A stretch of 53,748 bases of DNA. Source: SAR202 cluster bacterium Io17-Chloro-G4 (lineage in GTDB: Bacteria > Chloroflexota > Dehalococcoidia > Lucifugimonadales > UBA3495). Below the pieces are notes generated by a model. It was given only the letters and a program-made list of their open reading frames with translations, did no database searches and was not told the DNA's origin. The stretch's first letter is position 1. Each line of letters starts with the position of its first letter. Shown one piece after another: positions 8,924-17,256 of the stretch. The stretch lies in NCBI GenBank assembly GCA_002816455.1, contig MUCR01000042.1:1-53748 (forward strand), given 5' to 3'. The position numbers were made by a program, and so were the translations under genes.

Positions 8924-9176
8924 AGGGCTCCGTGGCCAGCCAATATGGCCTTAATGCGAGGGGAGGGAAAAGCGGTAACACCGTCAAAGCAGGCAGAATT
9001 TACTCCCATCGCCGTCATTCCTCCCCCCGCGTCTTAGCCTTGGTTGGGACGGCATTATTCTAGCACGGAAGGGTCCGCCGTGCCCGGAGGTCTATCGGAA
9101 AACTAGGATATTCTTTATGCACTCTATCACCAAAGAATGGCCGGTAAAACCTACGTCGGCAGTAGAGAGGCGAAGA
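8924..9176. other. Intergenic region between divergent sbcC-like and ABC genes (left part)
   Basis: No gene, RNA or clear promoter is recognised here. It is the left part of a 467-bp gap between the divergently transcribed sbcC-like gene and the ABC exporter genes; the palindrome at 9177 sits in the middle. Confidence 0.5.
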
Positions 9177-9223
9177 AAATCCCCCTATATCCCCCTTTAT
9201 CAAAGGGGGATATAGGGGGATTT
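9177..9223. repeat. Perfect palindromic element, CCCCCTATATCCCCCTTT family
   Basis: About 22-bp arms (AAATCCCCCTATATCCCCCT plus TT, and its complement) surround a tiny centre. It is the most complete intergenic copy of the family also found inside ileS. If translated it would read NPPISPFDKGGYRGI. DNA from 9224 to 9390 shows nothing else. Confidence 0.85.
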
Positions 9224-9390
9224 AGCTCGTTATCCACAACCAAGATTGAGAGTAGCAACCAACGTAAACGGCAGTAACCTACTCTTTGCAACCAACGACG
9301 AAATATCGGCAATGGGCACAATCCAGACACCCTGACGCTAGTCCCTGTATATTGGGTAATAGATTTGCCAGCTTGTCCCCAATTCATCCC

Positions 9391-10197
9391 ATGCTAGGAG
9401 CTATCCGATTGGCCCAAGTTAACCCCTCTGCGCCCGGTGGCGAGATAATCGTTGAGGCTGCGGACCTGTGCAAGACCTATGGTGGCATCCGGGCCGTTGA
9501 CGGCGTGTCCTTCACCATCGAAAGGGGCGAAGTGTTCGGCATTTTGGGCCCCAACGGCGCTGGCAAGACTTCCACGGTGGAAATCCTGGAAGGCATGCGG
9601 CTGCCCGACAGCGGTACTGCCCGGATTAGCGGCATCGACGTCGTGGAGAACCCCCGAGCGGTCAAGTCGATCATCGGCATACAACTTCAGTCGACCACCT
9701 TTTTCGACCGTCTATCCCTGTCCGAGATCCTCCAAGTTTTCGCCAGCATCTATCACCGCCTGGTGGACCCTTTGGAACTGCTCGCTCAAGTGGAGCTGCA
9801 AGACCGGGCCAAATCGGTGTTTAAGGACCTGTCCGGCGGCCAAAAACAAAGGTTCTCAGTGGCCACAACTCTGGTCAACGACCCGCTGGTTCTCTTTCTG
9901 GACGAGCCCACCACCGGTCTGGATCCTCAGGCTCGGCGTCACATGTGGGACTTGATAAAGGAGTTTAAGAGCCAAGGCAGAACAGTTTTACTGACCACCC
10001 ACTACATGGAGGAAGCCGAAGAACTGTGCGACCGAGTGGCCATCATGGACCAAGGCCGAATCGTGGCCTTGAACTCCCCAGATGAGTTGATAAGCGAACT
10101 GCTATCCGGTGGATTTCACAAAGAACGGGCGGAGAAAGCAGCCAACCTGGAGGACGTTTTTCTTGAACTCACTGGCCATGCTCTGCGGGACGCATGA
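9391..10197 (+). CDS. ABC-2-type exporter, ATP-binding subunit
   Basis: ATPase of a two-gene ABC exporter (drug/polysaccharide ABC-2 class), 268 residues from the ATG at 9391. An in-frame TTG at 9286 would add 35 residues with no family character. Walker A GPNGAGKTS lies at about residues 53-61, then the ABC signature LSGGQKQR, Walker B LFLDEPTTGLDPQ and the H-loop TTHYMEEAEELC. The C-terminal segment NLEDVFLELTGHALRD is typical of the DrrA/CcmA-like group. The stop overlaps the permease start by 4 nt (ATGA), indicating translational coupling. Confidence 0.93.
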   Translation: MLGAIRLAQVNPSAPGGEIIVEAADLCKTYGGIRAVDGVSFTIERGEVFGILGPNGAGKTSTVEILEGMRLPDSGTARISGIDVVENPRAVKSIIGIQLQSTTFFDRLSLSEILQVFASIYHRLVDPLELLAQVELQDRAKSVFKDLSGGQKQRFSVATTLVNDPLVLFLDEPTTGLDPQARRHMWDLIKEFKSQGRTVLLTTHYMEEAEELCDRVAIMDQGRIVALNSPDELISELLSGGFHKERAEKAANLEDVFLELTGHALRDA

Positions 10198-11318
10198 CGG
10201 GCTTTTTTAATTTGAGAACTAACACGACTTGGGTCTTGACCCTCGCCTCGTTGAAAATGTGGTACCGGGACAGGCAGGCCATTTTTTGGACTTTCTTCTT
10301 GCCTTTGGTTCTGATGGTGATTTTCGGCGTCCTGAATTTCGGCGATTTCGGTGCCGTGGACCTGGGCGTGGTCGACCACGCCCGTAACAGTGCATCTCGC
10401 AGCCTGGTCAGCAGCTTGGAGGATGCAGAGGCTGTGGACCTTTTTCATCAGTCCGGAACCGGCGATGCTGGTATCGGCATTTTGGAGAGGGAACAGTTGG
10501 CGTTGGAGGACGGCGAAAGGGACCTCGTGGTGGTAATCCCGCCCAATTTCGGAGAAACCGGTGGGCCGGTCATAGTTGACGTCCTGTTTGACGTGAGCCA
10601 AGCCCGAGAGGCTCAAATCGGCCAGACTGTTATCCGCCAGATTCTTGACGAGATGACCTTTGCTTCGAACAATGTTCCAAACCGCTTCGGAATTACTGCC
10701 CGCCCGGTGTTCAACCGGGACCTGCGGTTTATCGACTTCCTGATGCCGGGCCTAGTCGCCATGTCCATCATGCAGATGGGCCTGTTCAGCGTGGCATTCT
10801 CCTTTGTGCAACTAAAGAACCGGGGTATTTTGCGGCGGTTGCTGGCCACGCCGGTGCACCCGGCCAGTTTTCTGTTCGGTCAAGTGGTGACTCGTTTATC
10901 AGTGTCCATTCTCCAAACCTTAGTGCTTATCGCCATAGCGGTGTTCCTATTCGACGTAAAGATTGCGGGCAACATGGCCTCTATACTGCTCCTAGCTCTC
11001 ATCGGCGGCGGCGTGTTCGTCAGCCTGGGGTTTGCCATATCGGGCTGGGCACGTAACGAGGAGGTCGCGGCGCCTATCGCCAACGTGATCGCCCTGCCAA
11101 TGATGTTCTTGTCCGGAGTGTTCTTTCCACGCACCGCCATGCCGGACGTTCTGGTGTCTATCACCGATTTCCTGCCTCTAACGTATCTGATCGACGCCCT
11201 GCGAAACGTGGCCATTGACGGAGAGGCATTGTGGTCTCAAGGCTGGAGCATTCTGGGCTTGGGTGTGTGGCTGATCATCACCGTCGTCGTGTCTGTGCGC
11301 CTGTTCAAGTGGGAGTAA
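10194..11318 (+). CDS. ABC-2-type exporter, permease subunit
   Basis: Inner-membrane permease, 374 residues. One transmembrane helix is near residues 24-44 (IFWTFFLPLVLMVIFGVLNF). A hydrophilic extracytoplasmic domain runs to about 180. Five further hydrophobic segments follow (near MSIMQMGLFSVAF, ILQTLVLIAIAVFLF, ILLLALIGGGVFVSL, VIALPMMFLSGVFF and LGVWLIITVVVSV). This is the DrrB/YadH-like ABC2 topology with the conserved LSGVFFP motif before the last helix. It overlaps the ATPase gene by 4 nt. The exported substrate is unknown; drugs, lipids or heme-type compounds are all possible. Confidence 0.92.
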   Translation: MTGFFNLRTNTTWVLTLASLKMWYRDRQAIFWTFFLPLVLMVIFGVLNFGDFGAVDLGVVDHARNSASRSLVSSLEDAEAVDLFHQSGTGDAGIGILEREQLALEDGERDLVVVIPPNFGETGGPVIVDVLFDVSQAREAQIGQTVIRQILDEMTFASNNVPNRFGITARPVFNRDLRFIDFLMPGLVAMSIMQMGLFSVAFSFVQLKNRGILRRLLATPVHPASFLFGQVVTRLSVSILQTLVLIAIAVFLFDVKIAGNMASILLLALIGGGVFVSLGFAISGWARNEEVAAPIANVIALPMMFLSGVFFPRTAMPDVLVSITDFLPLTYLIDALRNVAIDGEALWSQGWSILGLGVWLIITVVVSVRLFKWE

Positions 11319-11406
11319 AAGTACGTTATTCACCTTGACCCTAATCGTTCCATCAACCTACAATCATTATACTAGCCGATGACCAAACGCGACGTAAGAG
11401 AAGAAA

Positions 11407-12744
11407 ATGTTTGACAATTTAACCGATAAGCTCAGCGGCATTTTCCAAAAGCTGACCAGCAAGGGGCGGTTGACCGAAAAGGACATCGACGAGGCTTTGA
11501 GTCTAATTCGCCGTTCGTTGCTGGAAGCCGATGTGAACTTCCGGGTGGCCCGGGACTTCGTGGCTGTCGTTAAAGAGCGTTCCTTGAGCTCCGACGTCAT
11601 GGAGAGCCTGACCCCCGGCCAGCAGGTGGTCAAGATTGTCCACGAAGAGTTGACAACCCTGCTCACCAGCGGCGACCACCGGCTGATGCCATCCAGCCAG
11701 CCACCCAGCGTGTTGATGCTGGTGGGGCTGCAAGGCTCCGGCAAGACTACCACAGCTGCCAAGCTGGCCTTGGACCTGCGGCGGCAAGGGCACCGGTCCC
11801 TACTGGTTGCGGCCGACCTGCGCCGGCCCGCCGCAATCCTGCAACTTGAAACTCTGGGCAAACAATTGGACATCCCCGTATACACGGAAGACCCACAGTC
11901 GTCTACCCCGGCCAAAGTAGCCAAAGGCGGTCTGAAGAGGGCTACCGAGTTGGGGCTGACCTGGACGATTGTGGACACAGGTGGACGCCTTCACATCGAC
12001 GACGAGATGATGAAGGAATTGGAAGATGTTAAAAAGTCGGTGTCGCCCCAAGAGACTCTATTGGTGGTGGACGCCATGACCGGTCAGGATGCGGTAAACG
12101 CCGCCGAGGAATTCCACCAGCGGGTGACCTTGACCGGCTTGATTTTGACCAAGATGGACGGCGATGCCCGGGGCGGCGCCGCATTGTCCGTGACTAAGGT
12201 TACCGGCGTCCCCATAAAATACGTGGGTGTGGGCGAGCGGCCCGACGCTCTGGAGCAATTCCACCCCGACCGCATGGCCTCCCGCATCCTGGCCATGGGC
12301 GACATCCTGACTCTGATCGAGAAAGCTCAAGAGGTGACAGACGAGAAGCAGGCGAAGGAGATGGAACGCAAGTTCCGCCAGGCCAGCTTCGACCTGGAAG
12401 ACTTCTTGGAGCAAATTCAGAGCGTGAAGAAGATGGGCACATTGAGCCAGGTCATGGAAATGATTCCCGGAATGAATCAGCTCGCTAAGAAGCTCCCCGT
12501 GGGCGCTCTGGAAGACGACGGCAACGTAAAACGTATCGAGGCGATCATCCGGTCAATGACTCGCGAGGAGCGCCAGAAGCCGGAGATACTTAATGGCAGC
12601 CGACGCCGCCGTATTGCCCAAGGCAGCGGCACCACGCCCCAGGACATAAACCAACTGCTCAACCAGTTCCGGCAGACTCAGAAAATGGTCCGCCAGCTTT
12701 CCAAGTCCCGCAACCCTAAAGCCCTGATGAACATGTTCAAGTAG
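11407..12744 (+). CDS. ffh: Signal recognition particle protein Ffh
   Basis: SRP54-type GTPase that binds signal sequences of nascent membrane proteins with 4.5S RNA and docks to FtsY; 445 residues, normal. The N domain occupies about residues 1-90. In the G domain, the P-loop GLQGSGKTT is near 106, DTGGRLHID near 196 and TKMDGDARGG near 254. The methionine-rich M domain follows (MIPGMNQLAKKLP, then the RNA-binding helix-turn-helix around SRRRRIAQGSGTTPQDIN). AGAGAAGAAA lies before the ATG. CATTATACT at about 11366 resembles a -10 box, without a convincing -35. Confidence 0.97.
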   Translation: MFDNLTDKLSGIFQKLTSKGRLTEKDIDEALSLIRRSLLEADVNFRVARDFVAVVKERSLSSDVMESLTPGQQVVKIVHEELTTLLTSGDHRLMPSSQPPSVLMLVGLQGSGKTTTAAKLALDLRRQGHRSLLVAADLRRPAAILQLETLGKQLDIPVYTEDPQSSTPAKVAKGGLKRATELGLTWTIVDTGGRLHIDDEMMKELEDVKKSVSPQETLLVVDAMTGQDAVNAAEEFHQRVTLTGLILTKMDGDARGGAALSVTKVTGVPIKYVGVGERPDALEQFHPDRMASRILAMGDILTLIEKAQEVTDEKQAKEMERKFRQASFDLEDFLEQIQSVKKMGTLSQVMEMIPGMNQLAKKLPVGALEDDGNVKRIEAIIRSMTREERQKPEILNGSRRRRIAQGSGTTPQDINQLLNQFRQTQKMVRQLSKSRNPKALMNMFK

Positions 12745-12748
12745 GGTT

Positions 12749-13669
12749 TCACGCCATGCCGCTGCGCATGGCGGTGAACAGGTAGACCGTGGCGTAGGTC
12801 CGCCAGGGCGACCAGCGTTGGGCAAACTCATCCAGCTGAGCATCGTTGATTTCCGAGCCCTCGAAATAGACCCGGGACACTACCCGCCGCAAGGCAAGAT
12901 CGCCTAAGGGTAATGCGTCGGGCCTGCCCAATGCCCTGATTAGTACCCACTGGGCCGTCCAGACGCCCACGCCTCTTATCTCCACCGTCTTCCGCACAAC
13001 TTCTTCATCGGACATCCGGTGCAAAGCTTCAAAACCGTCATGCGAGAATACCAAAGCCGCTTCGGAGATTCCCTTCACGTACTCAGCCTTGCGCTGGCTT
13101 AGTTTCATCTGCCGCAGTTGCTCTACGGACAAGGCGGCCAGGGATTCCGGTCGAGGGAAAGCGTAAAATTCCTGGCCTTCAATTGCCTGTTTTGGGCCGT
13201 AGGTCTCTATAAGCAACGTGCGGATAATTCGGGCAACATTGGTGGCGATCTGCTGGCCCAAGATGGCCAATACCAAAGCCTCATACACTGAGGCCGTGTG
13301 GGGCAAGTGCAGACCGTGGAACTGCCTGACAATGTCGGAAAGGGGAGCGTCTTCTTGGGCAGCTTGGTAAAAGGGCGCCAAGTCTTGGCCTGTGCCCAGA
13401 AGCCAAGCAACTCGCTGAGTTGCCAACCCAATGTCGCCGGGACTCAGGTCTTCGGCTTGCAACTCTACAGCCAGCTCCGGGGTCTCCACGCTACCCACCG
13501 AGCGCACTGATGCTAGGACCAGCTTTCCGTCCAGGTCCAGCAGCCGCCGGTACACCCCGTCGGTCAACGAGTCCGAACCGTAGCGACCCTGGAAATAGGT
13601 GTGGTAGCCAGCGGTCAATTCGAAATCAAATGGAGCCACCGGCTTGATGCTTGTGCTTGCTTTATCCAT
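12749..13669 (-). CDS. DNA-3-methyladenine glycosylase II-like (AlkA/HhH-GPD family)
   Basis: Base-excision glycosylase that removes alkylated purines, 306 residues. An N-terminal AlkA-like beta region (FDFELTAGYHTYFQGRYG) precedes the helical core with ILGQQIATNVARIIRTL. The helix-hairpin-helix is IRGVGVWTAQW (residues 231-241), and the presumed catalytic aspartate is Asp257 in LPLGDLALRR. AAGGA is 8 nt before the ATG. The gene converges on ffh, with only 4 nt between stops. It lies in a region that also holds mug-like, mutM, sbcC-like and mfd genes. Substrate range within the AlkA/HhH family is not determined. Confidence 0.9.
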   Translation of the reverse strand: MDKASTSIKPVAPFDFELTAGYHTYFQGRYGSDSLTDGVYRRLLDLDGKLVLASVRSVGSVETPELAVELQAEDLSPGDIGLATQRVAWLLGTGQDLAPFYQAAQEDAPLSDIVRQFHGLHLPHTASVYEALVLAILGQQIATNVARIIRTLLIETYGPKQAIEGQEFYAFPRPESLAALSVEQLRQMKLSQRKAEYVKGISEAALVFSHDGFEALHRMSDEEVVRKTVEIRGVGVWTAQWVLIRALGRPDALPLGDLALRRVVSRVYFEGSEINDAQLDEFAQRWSPWRTYATVYLFTAMRSGMA

Positions 13670-13723
13670 AGTTCGGTTCCTTGATCCAGGAATGGTTCGA
13701 TTACGCCGAATGTCTGTTCCCCC

Positions 13724-13792
13724 GTTCGTCCTGAGCTCCGACCGGAGGTCAAGAATCTCGATGGAATCGGACCTGTCGAAGGATCATCATTC
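13724..13792. repeat. Dispersed repeat (GTTCGTCCTGAGCTCCGACC ... CCTGTCGAAGGATCA)
   Basis: This resembles the TTCGTGGTGAGC...TGTCGAAC repeat at 5212 and 32237, here interrupted by about 40 bp. It occupies most of the gap between the alkA-like and thpR genes. Confidence 0.45.
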
Positions 13793-13848
13793 CCTGGGAA
13801 GCTTAGGTGAAACTCACCATCAATTTAGGCTACACTCACCGTTCAACC

Positions 13849-14451
13849 TTAACTCTGCGATCCCTTCAATGGGGCGCTAGCTAAAGTGGTGTAGGTCGCG
13901 CCTTTTGTCCCAAAATGCGTTTGTATCAAATCCACCGATTCAACCGACCACGGTTCCGAGCCTTCCAGCTCTTCAGAGGACAACACCGAACCTATGCTGC
14001 GGCGTGTCTGCTCATTCACCTGGTCTCGCACCCTACCGAGGGTCAGATGAGGGTTGAAGGGCCGCCGGTCTACGGGATACCCTATTGCCTCCAATGCACT
14101 TTCGGTTTTTTCTTGGAGTCCTCTAAGACAGCGAATATCGCCTTCCACGCCAGCCCACAAAACGCGCGGTCTTATCTCGTTTGGGAACACGCCCAAGCCC
14201 GACAATCGAACGTGAAACGGTGGTTCTTCTGCCGCCGCCTGGCTCATTGTCTCCGTAATTCTTGTTACTTCGTTAGGAGGTATGTTTCCCAAAAACTTGA
14301 TGGTCAAGTGTATCCCACCTGGGTTTACCCAGCGGACCCCTTGCGGAATTTTGCCGCTTAGCCTTTCAATAACCTGGGACAAGACGAGTTTCGGTGGCGG
14401 GGGAATCGGCGCTGCTATGAACAACCTTATGGTCTGGTTGGACCGGTTCAC
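13849..14451 (-). CDS. thpR: RNA 2',3'-cyclic phosphodiesterase (ThpR/2H family)
   Basis: 2H phosphoesterase that opens 2',3'-cyclic phosphates on RNA (historically '2'-5' RNA ligase'). Both HxT motifs are present: GGIHLTIKFLG (His48, Thr50) and FNPHLTLGRV (His135, Thr137). I place the start at the GTG at 14451 rather than an ATG 42 nt upstream. That GTG overlaps the stop of the upstream mug-like gene as GTGA, and GGAG lies 8 nt before it. This gives a 200-residue protein starting VNRSNQTIRLF, matching the family's N-terminus. Confidence 0.92.
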   Translation of the reverse strand: MNRSNQTIRLFIAAPIPPPPKLVLSQVIERLSGKIPQGVRWVNPGGIHLTIKFLGNIPPNEVTRITETMSQAAAEEPPFHVRLSGLGVFPNEIRPRVLWAGVEGDIRCLRGLQEKTESALEAIGYPVDRRPFNPHLTLGRVRDQVNEQTRRSIGSVLSSEELEGSEPWSVESVDLIQTHFGTKGATYTTLASAPLKGSQS

Positions 14452-15065
14452 GAAGAAAGCTCCAGACGCAGTTCTTGCAACCGGTTGTACCAACCTACCA
14501 AGTCGTCCAAAGAGTACTTGGCGTTGGCCGGGCTGGGGTTAGGTACCACGAACACTCTGGATTGTCCAATCATCCGCTCTTGCCCGCCCAATTGCACGGG
14601 CTCGTCAACGCCATCGGCATATTTTAAAAATGTCCGGTATCCCATCATCCCATGGAAGCTAACGATGCGTGGACTGTATTTGATCAACTTCTCTTTCAGC
14701 ACCGGCGCCCACTCCCGGTAGTCGGCGGTTTTAAGGCCAGAGCCTTGCCGGGTAGGCCGCTTTACTACATCTGTGAATCCAATTCCGTTCCGCAGTAACG
14801 ACCCGTCATCTTCCGGCGTCACTTCTCGGTCCACCAGTTCGGAGCGGTTAAAAGCAGCCCAGAACCGGTTCCTGGGGTTGGCGAAATAATGGCCCACCTC
14901 CACTGAAAACACCGACGGGTTCAAGCCCACGAAAACAATTTCAAGGCCTTCTTCCAGGTAGTCGGGAAGCGTGGCGAAATCTTCCAAAATCAGAACCTCT
15001 GCGAGTTGGTTGGAGACCGCCATCTCCCCAGGCATCCGTCTTGGTTCTGTCAGCAGCGACCCCAA
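14448..15065 (-). CDS. mug: Mug/TDG-type mismatch-specific uracil/thymine DNA glycosylase
   Basis: Uracil-DNA-glycosylase-fold enzyme that excises U or T mispaired with G, 205 residues. The catalytic-loop motif VGLNPS is at residues 46-51, with the Asn49 typical of Mug/TDG. FANPRNRFW follows, then the second active-site motif VVPNPSPANAKYS near the C-terminus. Residues 1-15 look non-conserved, so the true start may be the ATG at 15035 or 15023. It is coupled to thpR by a 4-nt overlap and follows the amidohydrolase gene by 54 nt. Confidence 0.9.
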   Translation of the reverse strand: MGSLLTEPRRMPGEMAVSNQLAEVLILEDFATLPDYLEEGLEIVFVGLNPSVFSVEVGHYFANPRNRFWAAFNRSELVDREVTPEDDGSLLRNGIGFTDVVKRPTRQGSGLKTADYREWAPVLKEKLIKYSPRIVSFHGMMGYRTFLKYADGVDEPVQLGGQERMIGQSRVFVVPNPSPANAKYSLDDLVGWYNRLQELRLELSS

Positions 15066-15119
15066 GGCAGCGCAGCGAGAAGCCTCCTCCCCCCATTTCG
15101 TTTATCCGCTTCGCTACAC

Positions 15120-15959
15120 TCACAGCCCCAGCAATCTTGCTGCGTTACCGCCCAATATCGCATCTTGCGCCGACTGCTCCAAGTTTGCCTCCCCAACGTA
15201 ATCGAGGAGCCGCTTGGGTTGGATTAGCGGGTAATCCGTGCCGAAGAGAATCTTGTCCGGGCCAATCAGGTCCACAACAGCGCGGACCACATCCGGCCCG
15301 TACAGAAATGGCGACGCTGCCGTATCGAAGTACACGTTTTTGATTACCTCCGGAACTTCGGGCATGAGCGCGTAGAAGGGCAAGCCGCCGCCCCAATGAG
15401 CGCAAATGATAACGTTGTCGGGAAAATTCTCAATGAACCGGTACAACTTGCCGGGAGTGGTCTCGCCTTTGCCTGCGTACTGGTGGCCCACCGGTTCCGA
15501 GGCGTGGACCAACACCGGCATGCCAAGCCGAAGTGCAGCGTCCATAACTGGCTCCATGCTTGCCTTGTCTGTAATGTCGAAATTCTGGGAGTCTGGGTGA
15601 AGTTCGCCGATTCCAACCGCGCCCCCTTGGGCGCACCGCTCCACCTCCGTCACCGCTGCGTCACCCCATAACGGGTTCACCGAGCAAAAAGCGCTCAACC
15701 TCTCTGGATGGGTCAACGCAGACTCAATTATGTAGTCGTTGGATTCTCTGGCTAATTCTTGACCGGCCCAGCCGATTCCCATAATCACGGCTTTGGAGAC
15801 GCCGTCCCGGTCCATGGCTCTCAGCAAATCAGGCACGCTTGCCATGGGAGAGTTGGGTTTGGCAAAGAGAGCGCTAAAGGTAGCGTCCCGGTCCAGCAAA
15901 GCAGCCCGGCGACGCTGAATATCCGGGGGCAAAACGTGACAGTGGGCGTCGATTATCAC
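15120..15959 (-). CDS. Amidohydrolase-family (ACMSD-like) metal-dependent hydrolase
   Basis: TIM-barrel metal-dependent hydrolase or decarboxylase of the amidohydrolase-2 group, 279 residues. The N-terminal metal motif is DAHCHV (residues 4-9). Further landmarks are HPDSQNFD, a His in PVLVHASEP, the ICAHWGGG motif and the metal Asp in LFGTDYPL near residue 240. The start is a GTG with GAGG seven bases upstream. It is the first gene of a minus-strand set with mug and thpR, though a functional link is not apparent. The reaction may be C-C, C-N or C-O hydrolysis or decarboxylation; the substrate is unknown. Confidence 0.88.
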   Translation of the reverse strand: MIIDAHCHVLPPDIQRRRAALLDRDATFSALFAKPNSPMASVPDLLRAMDRDGVSKAVIMGIGWAGQELARESNDYIIESALTHPERLSAFCSVNPLWGDAAVTEVERCAQGGAVGIGELHPDSQNFDITDKASMEPVMDAALRLGMPVLVHASEPVGHQYAGKGETTPGKLYRFIENFPDNVIICAHWGGGLPFYALMPEVPEVIKNVYFDTAASPFLYGPDVVRAVVDLIGPDKILFGTDYPLIQPKRLLDYVGEANLEQSAQDAILGGNAARLLGL

Positions 15960-15998
15960 GAAAACGCCTCGTCAATCCTTCCAGCAAAACTCCGTCCA

Positions 15999-16110
15999 TG
16001 TCATTTTAAGAGAGTGTAGCGAGCGAAGCTCCGACACCGTCGCGAGTCCTCGGCAGCGTCGGGAAATCTCTTTCGTTTGCATCAGATTCTGCTCTTCTCT
16101 CAAAATGACA
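15999..16110. repeat. Long inverted repeat TGTCATTTTAAGAGA...TCTCTCAAAATGACA
   Basis: The ends are near-perfect inverted copies about 80 nt apart, of the same kind as 3668, 5056 and 50887. It fills most of the 15960-16299 gap; the rest (16111-16299) shows only AT-rich DNA that may hold the promoter for the peroxiredoxin-like gene. Confidence 0.65.
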
Positions 16111-16299
16111 GCAGGCGACGCAGGACGGACTGATAATAGATAGCGAGGCAATTATAGATTTGATACCGTGCGATTACTACTATGTAGACTAGGTAAACCA
16201 GCCTAGACACCCAATCAAGCCGGACTTATGATTATTCTGTTGGCGATGATGGCAACGCAGCCAAACCTATCACAGTTAATGCACTAAAGGCCCCGCGTT

Positions 16300-16830
16300 T
16301 TGGACCATAACTTGCTTCACCAAACCGCACCTGAGTTCACCTTGGCCGATTCCGACGGCCAGTTTCACTCGCTCAGCGATTTTCGAGGCCGCACAGTATT
16401 GTTGGTTTTCCTTCGCCACTTCGCTTCACTGCCTTGAAGGGAGCACTTGTCGCAGTTGCGGCAAAGACACCAGGAAATCGAGGCTAAGGGAGCCGCTGTG
16501 TTGGCAGTGTCCTTTGAACCCAAGGACCGGCTGTTCCAGTTGTCCCGTGAACTACGATTGCCGTTCCCAATACTGTCGGACCAGGAAAGGGACAGCTACC
16601 AGGCTTACGGCCTAAAGCGCGGCAGTTTGGGCCAAATTTTCAGCCCCCGGACCATCCTGGCCTACGTCAAGGTCTTAGCGCGAGGGCGCGTGTACCACTT
16701 TCACCGCAGCGACCTGCGCCAGTTGGGCGGCGACTTCATCATCGGCTCGGATGGGGAAATTATATATACGTACTGCGGAGCCACCCCCGATGACCGGCCA
16801 TCGGTGGATGAATTGATTGGGCGCATTTAG
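16300..16830 (+). CDS. Peroxiredoxin-like (AhpC/TSA-2) protein, probable selenoprotein (TGA at 16435-16437)
   Basis: Thioredoxin-fold antioxidant protein, read through one TGA to 176 residues. Before the TGA the frame encodes a classic N-terminus (APEFTLADSDGQFHSLSDFRG, then VLLVFLRHF) and ASLP. After it comes REHLSQLRQRHQEI, a nucleophile-elbow continuation, and the C-terminus GGDFIIGSDGEIIYTYCG. Family members have CxxC before REH, so Sec46 replaces the second cysteine and Ser43 the first. The start is the TTG at 16300: a stop lies 15 nt upstream in frame, and no ATG or GTG lies between. A stable hairpin sits just after the TGA. Starting at the TTG at 16447 would delete the active site. Prx-like selenoproteins are known; assignment here is inference. 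Confidence 0.82.
16435..16464 (+). promoter_or_regulatory. Candidate bacterial SECIS element after TGA
   Basis: A 7-bp stem TTGTCGC (16447-16453) / GCGGCAA (16458-16464), with one G-U pair, closes a four-base loop AGTT. The loop begins 16 nt after the TGA and has G in its second position followed by T, matching bacterial SECIS rules. This is the better of the two candidate SECIS in the window. Confidence 0.65.
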
Positions 16831-16938
16831 GCTCTAAGAACCATGGGGGCTACTTGCGAGATCCAGAGGAGAAATCGGGCTTAATATTCGCCGGCAACTA
16901 GTTCGTAGAGATTCGGGGTGGCATAGCCACGAACACCG

Positions 16939-17244
16939 TCACTGGCTATTAGGCTCGTCTTCTAGACCGTCGTCGCTGAAGACGATGGTTTCTCTTCCCT
17001 GAAACACATGGACGACGAAACCTTCTCTGGTGATGCCCACAGCGTCCACCATGTCCTCGTCCACCGTGTCGATGATTTCTTGGATGGCGTCTTGGGTCAG
17101 GCTTTCGTCCACCGCCAGCGCTAGGTGTACCACTCCGTCTGCGAAGTGTATATCCACACGGCCCACGGGACGGTCGTCCTCTCTGATGGTATAAGCCTCC
17201 GAATAGGGCGTTCGCACCTCGCGCTCGAAGCTAAAATCCGCCAA
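16939..17244 (-). CDS. Small conserved-looking acidic protein, unknown function
   Basis: A 101-residue soluble protein with no signal peptide or membrane segment and no family I recognise. It alternates short strands (VGRVDIHFADGVVHLALAV, GFVVHVFQGRETIVFSD) with a central helix (TQDAIQEIIDTVDEDMVDAVG) and ends in an acidic tail (DDGLEDEPNSQ). The likely start is TTG with GGAGG six bases upstream. The gene follows proA by 12 nt on the same strand and is probably its last operon member, which supports it being real. A role in proline synthesis is not implied by the sequence. Confidence 0.72.
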   Translation of the reverse strand: MADFSFEREVRTPYSEAYTIREDDRPVGRVDIHFADGVVHLALAVDESLTQDAIQEIIDTVDEDMVDAVGITREGFVVHVFQGRETIVFSDDGLEDEPNSQ

Positions 17245-17256
17245 AGCCTGCCTCCT

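Noticed and set aside
9286-9390. Longer ABC ATPase start at TTG 9286
   Set aside because: The added 35 residues have no ABC-family sequence and no ribosome site; the ATG at 9391 gives the usual length.
16447-16830. Short gene starting at TTG 16447
   Set aside because: It would drop the thioredoxin-fold N-terminus that is clearly encoded in the same frame upstream of the TGA.
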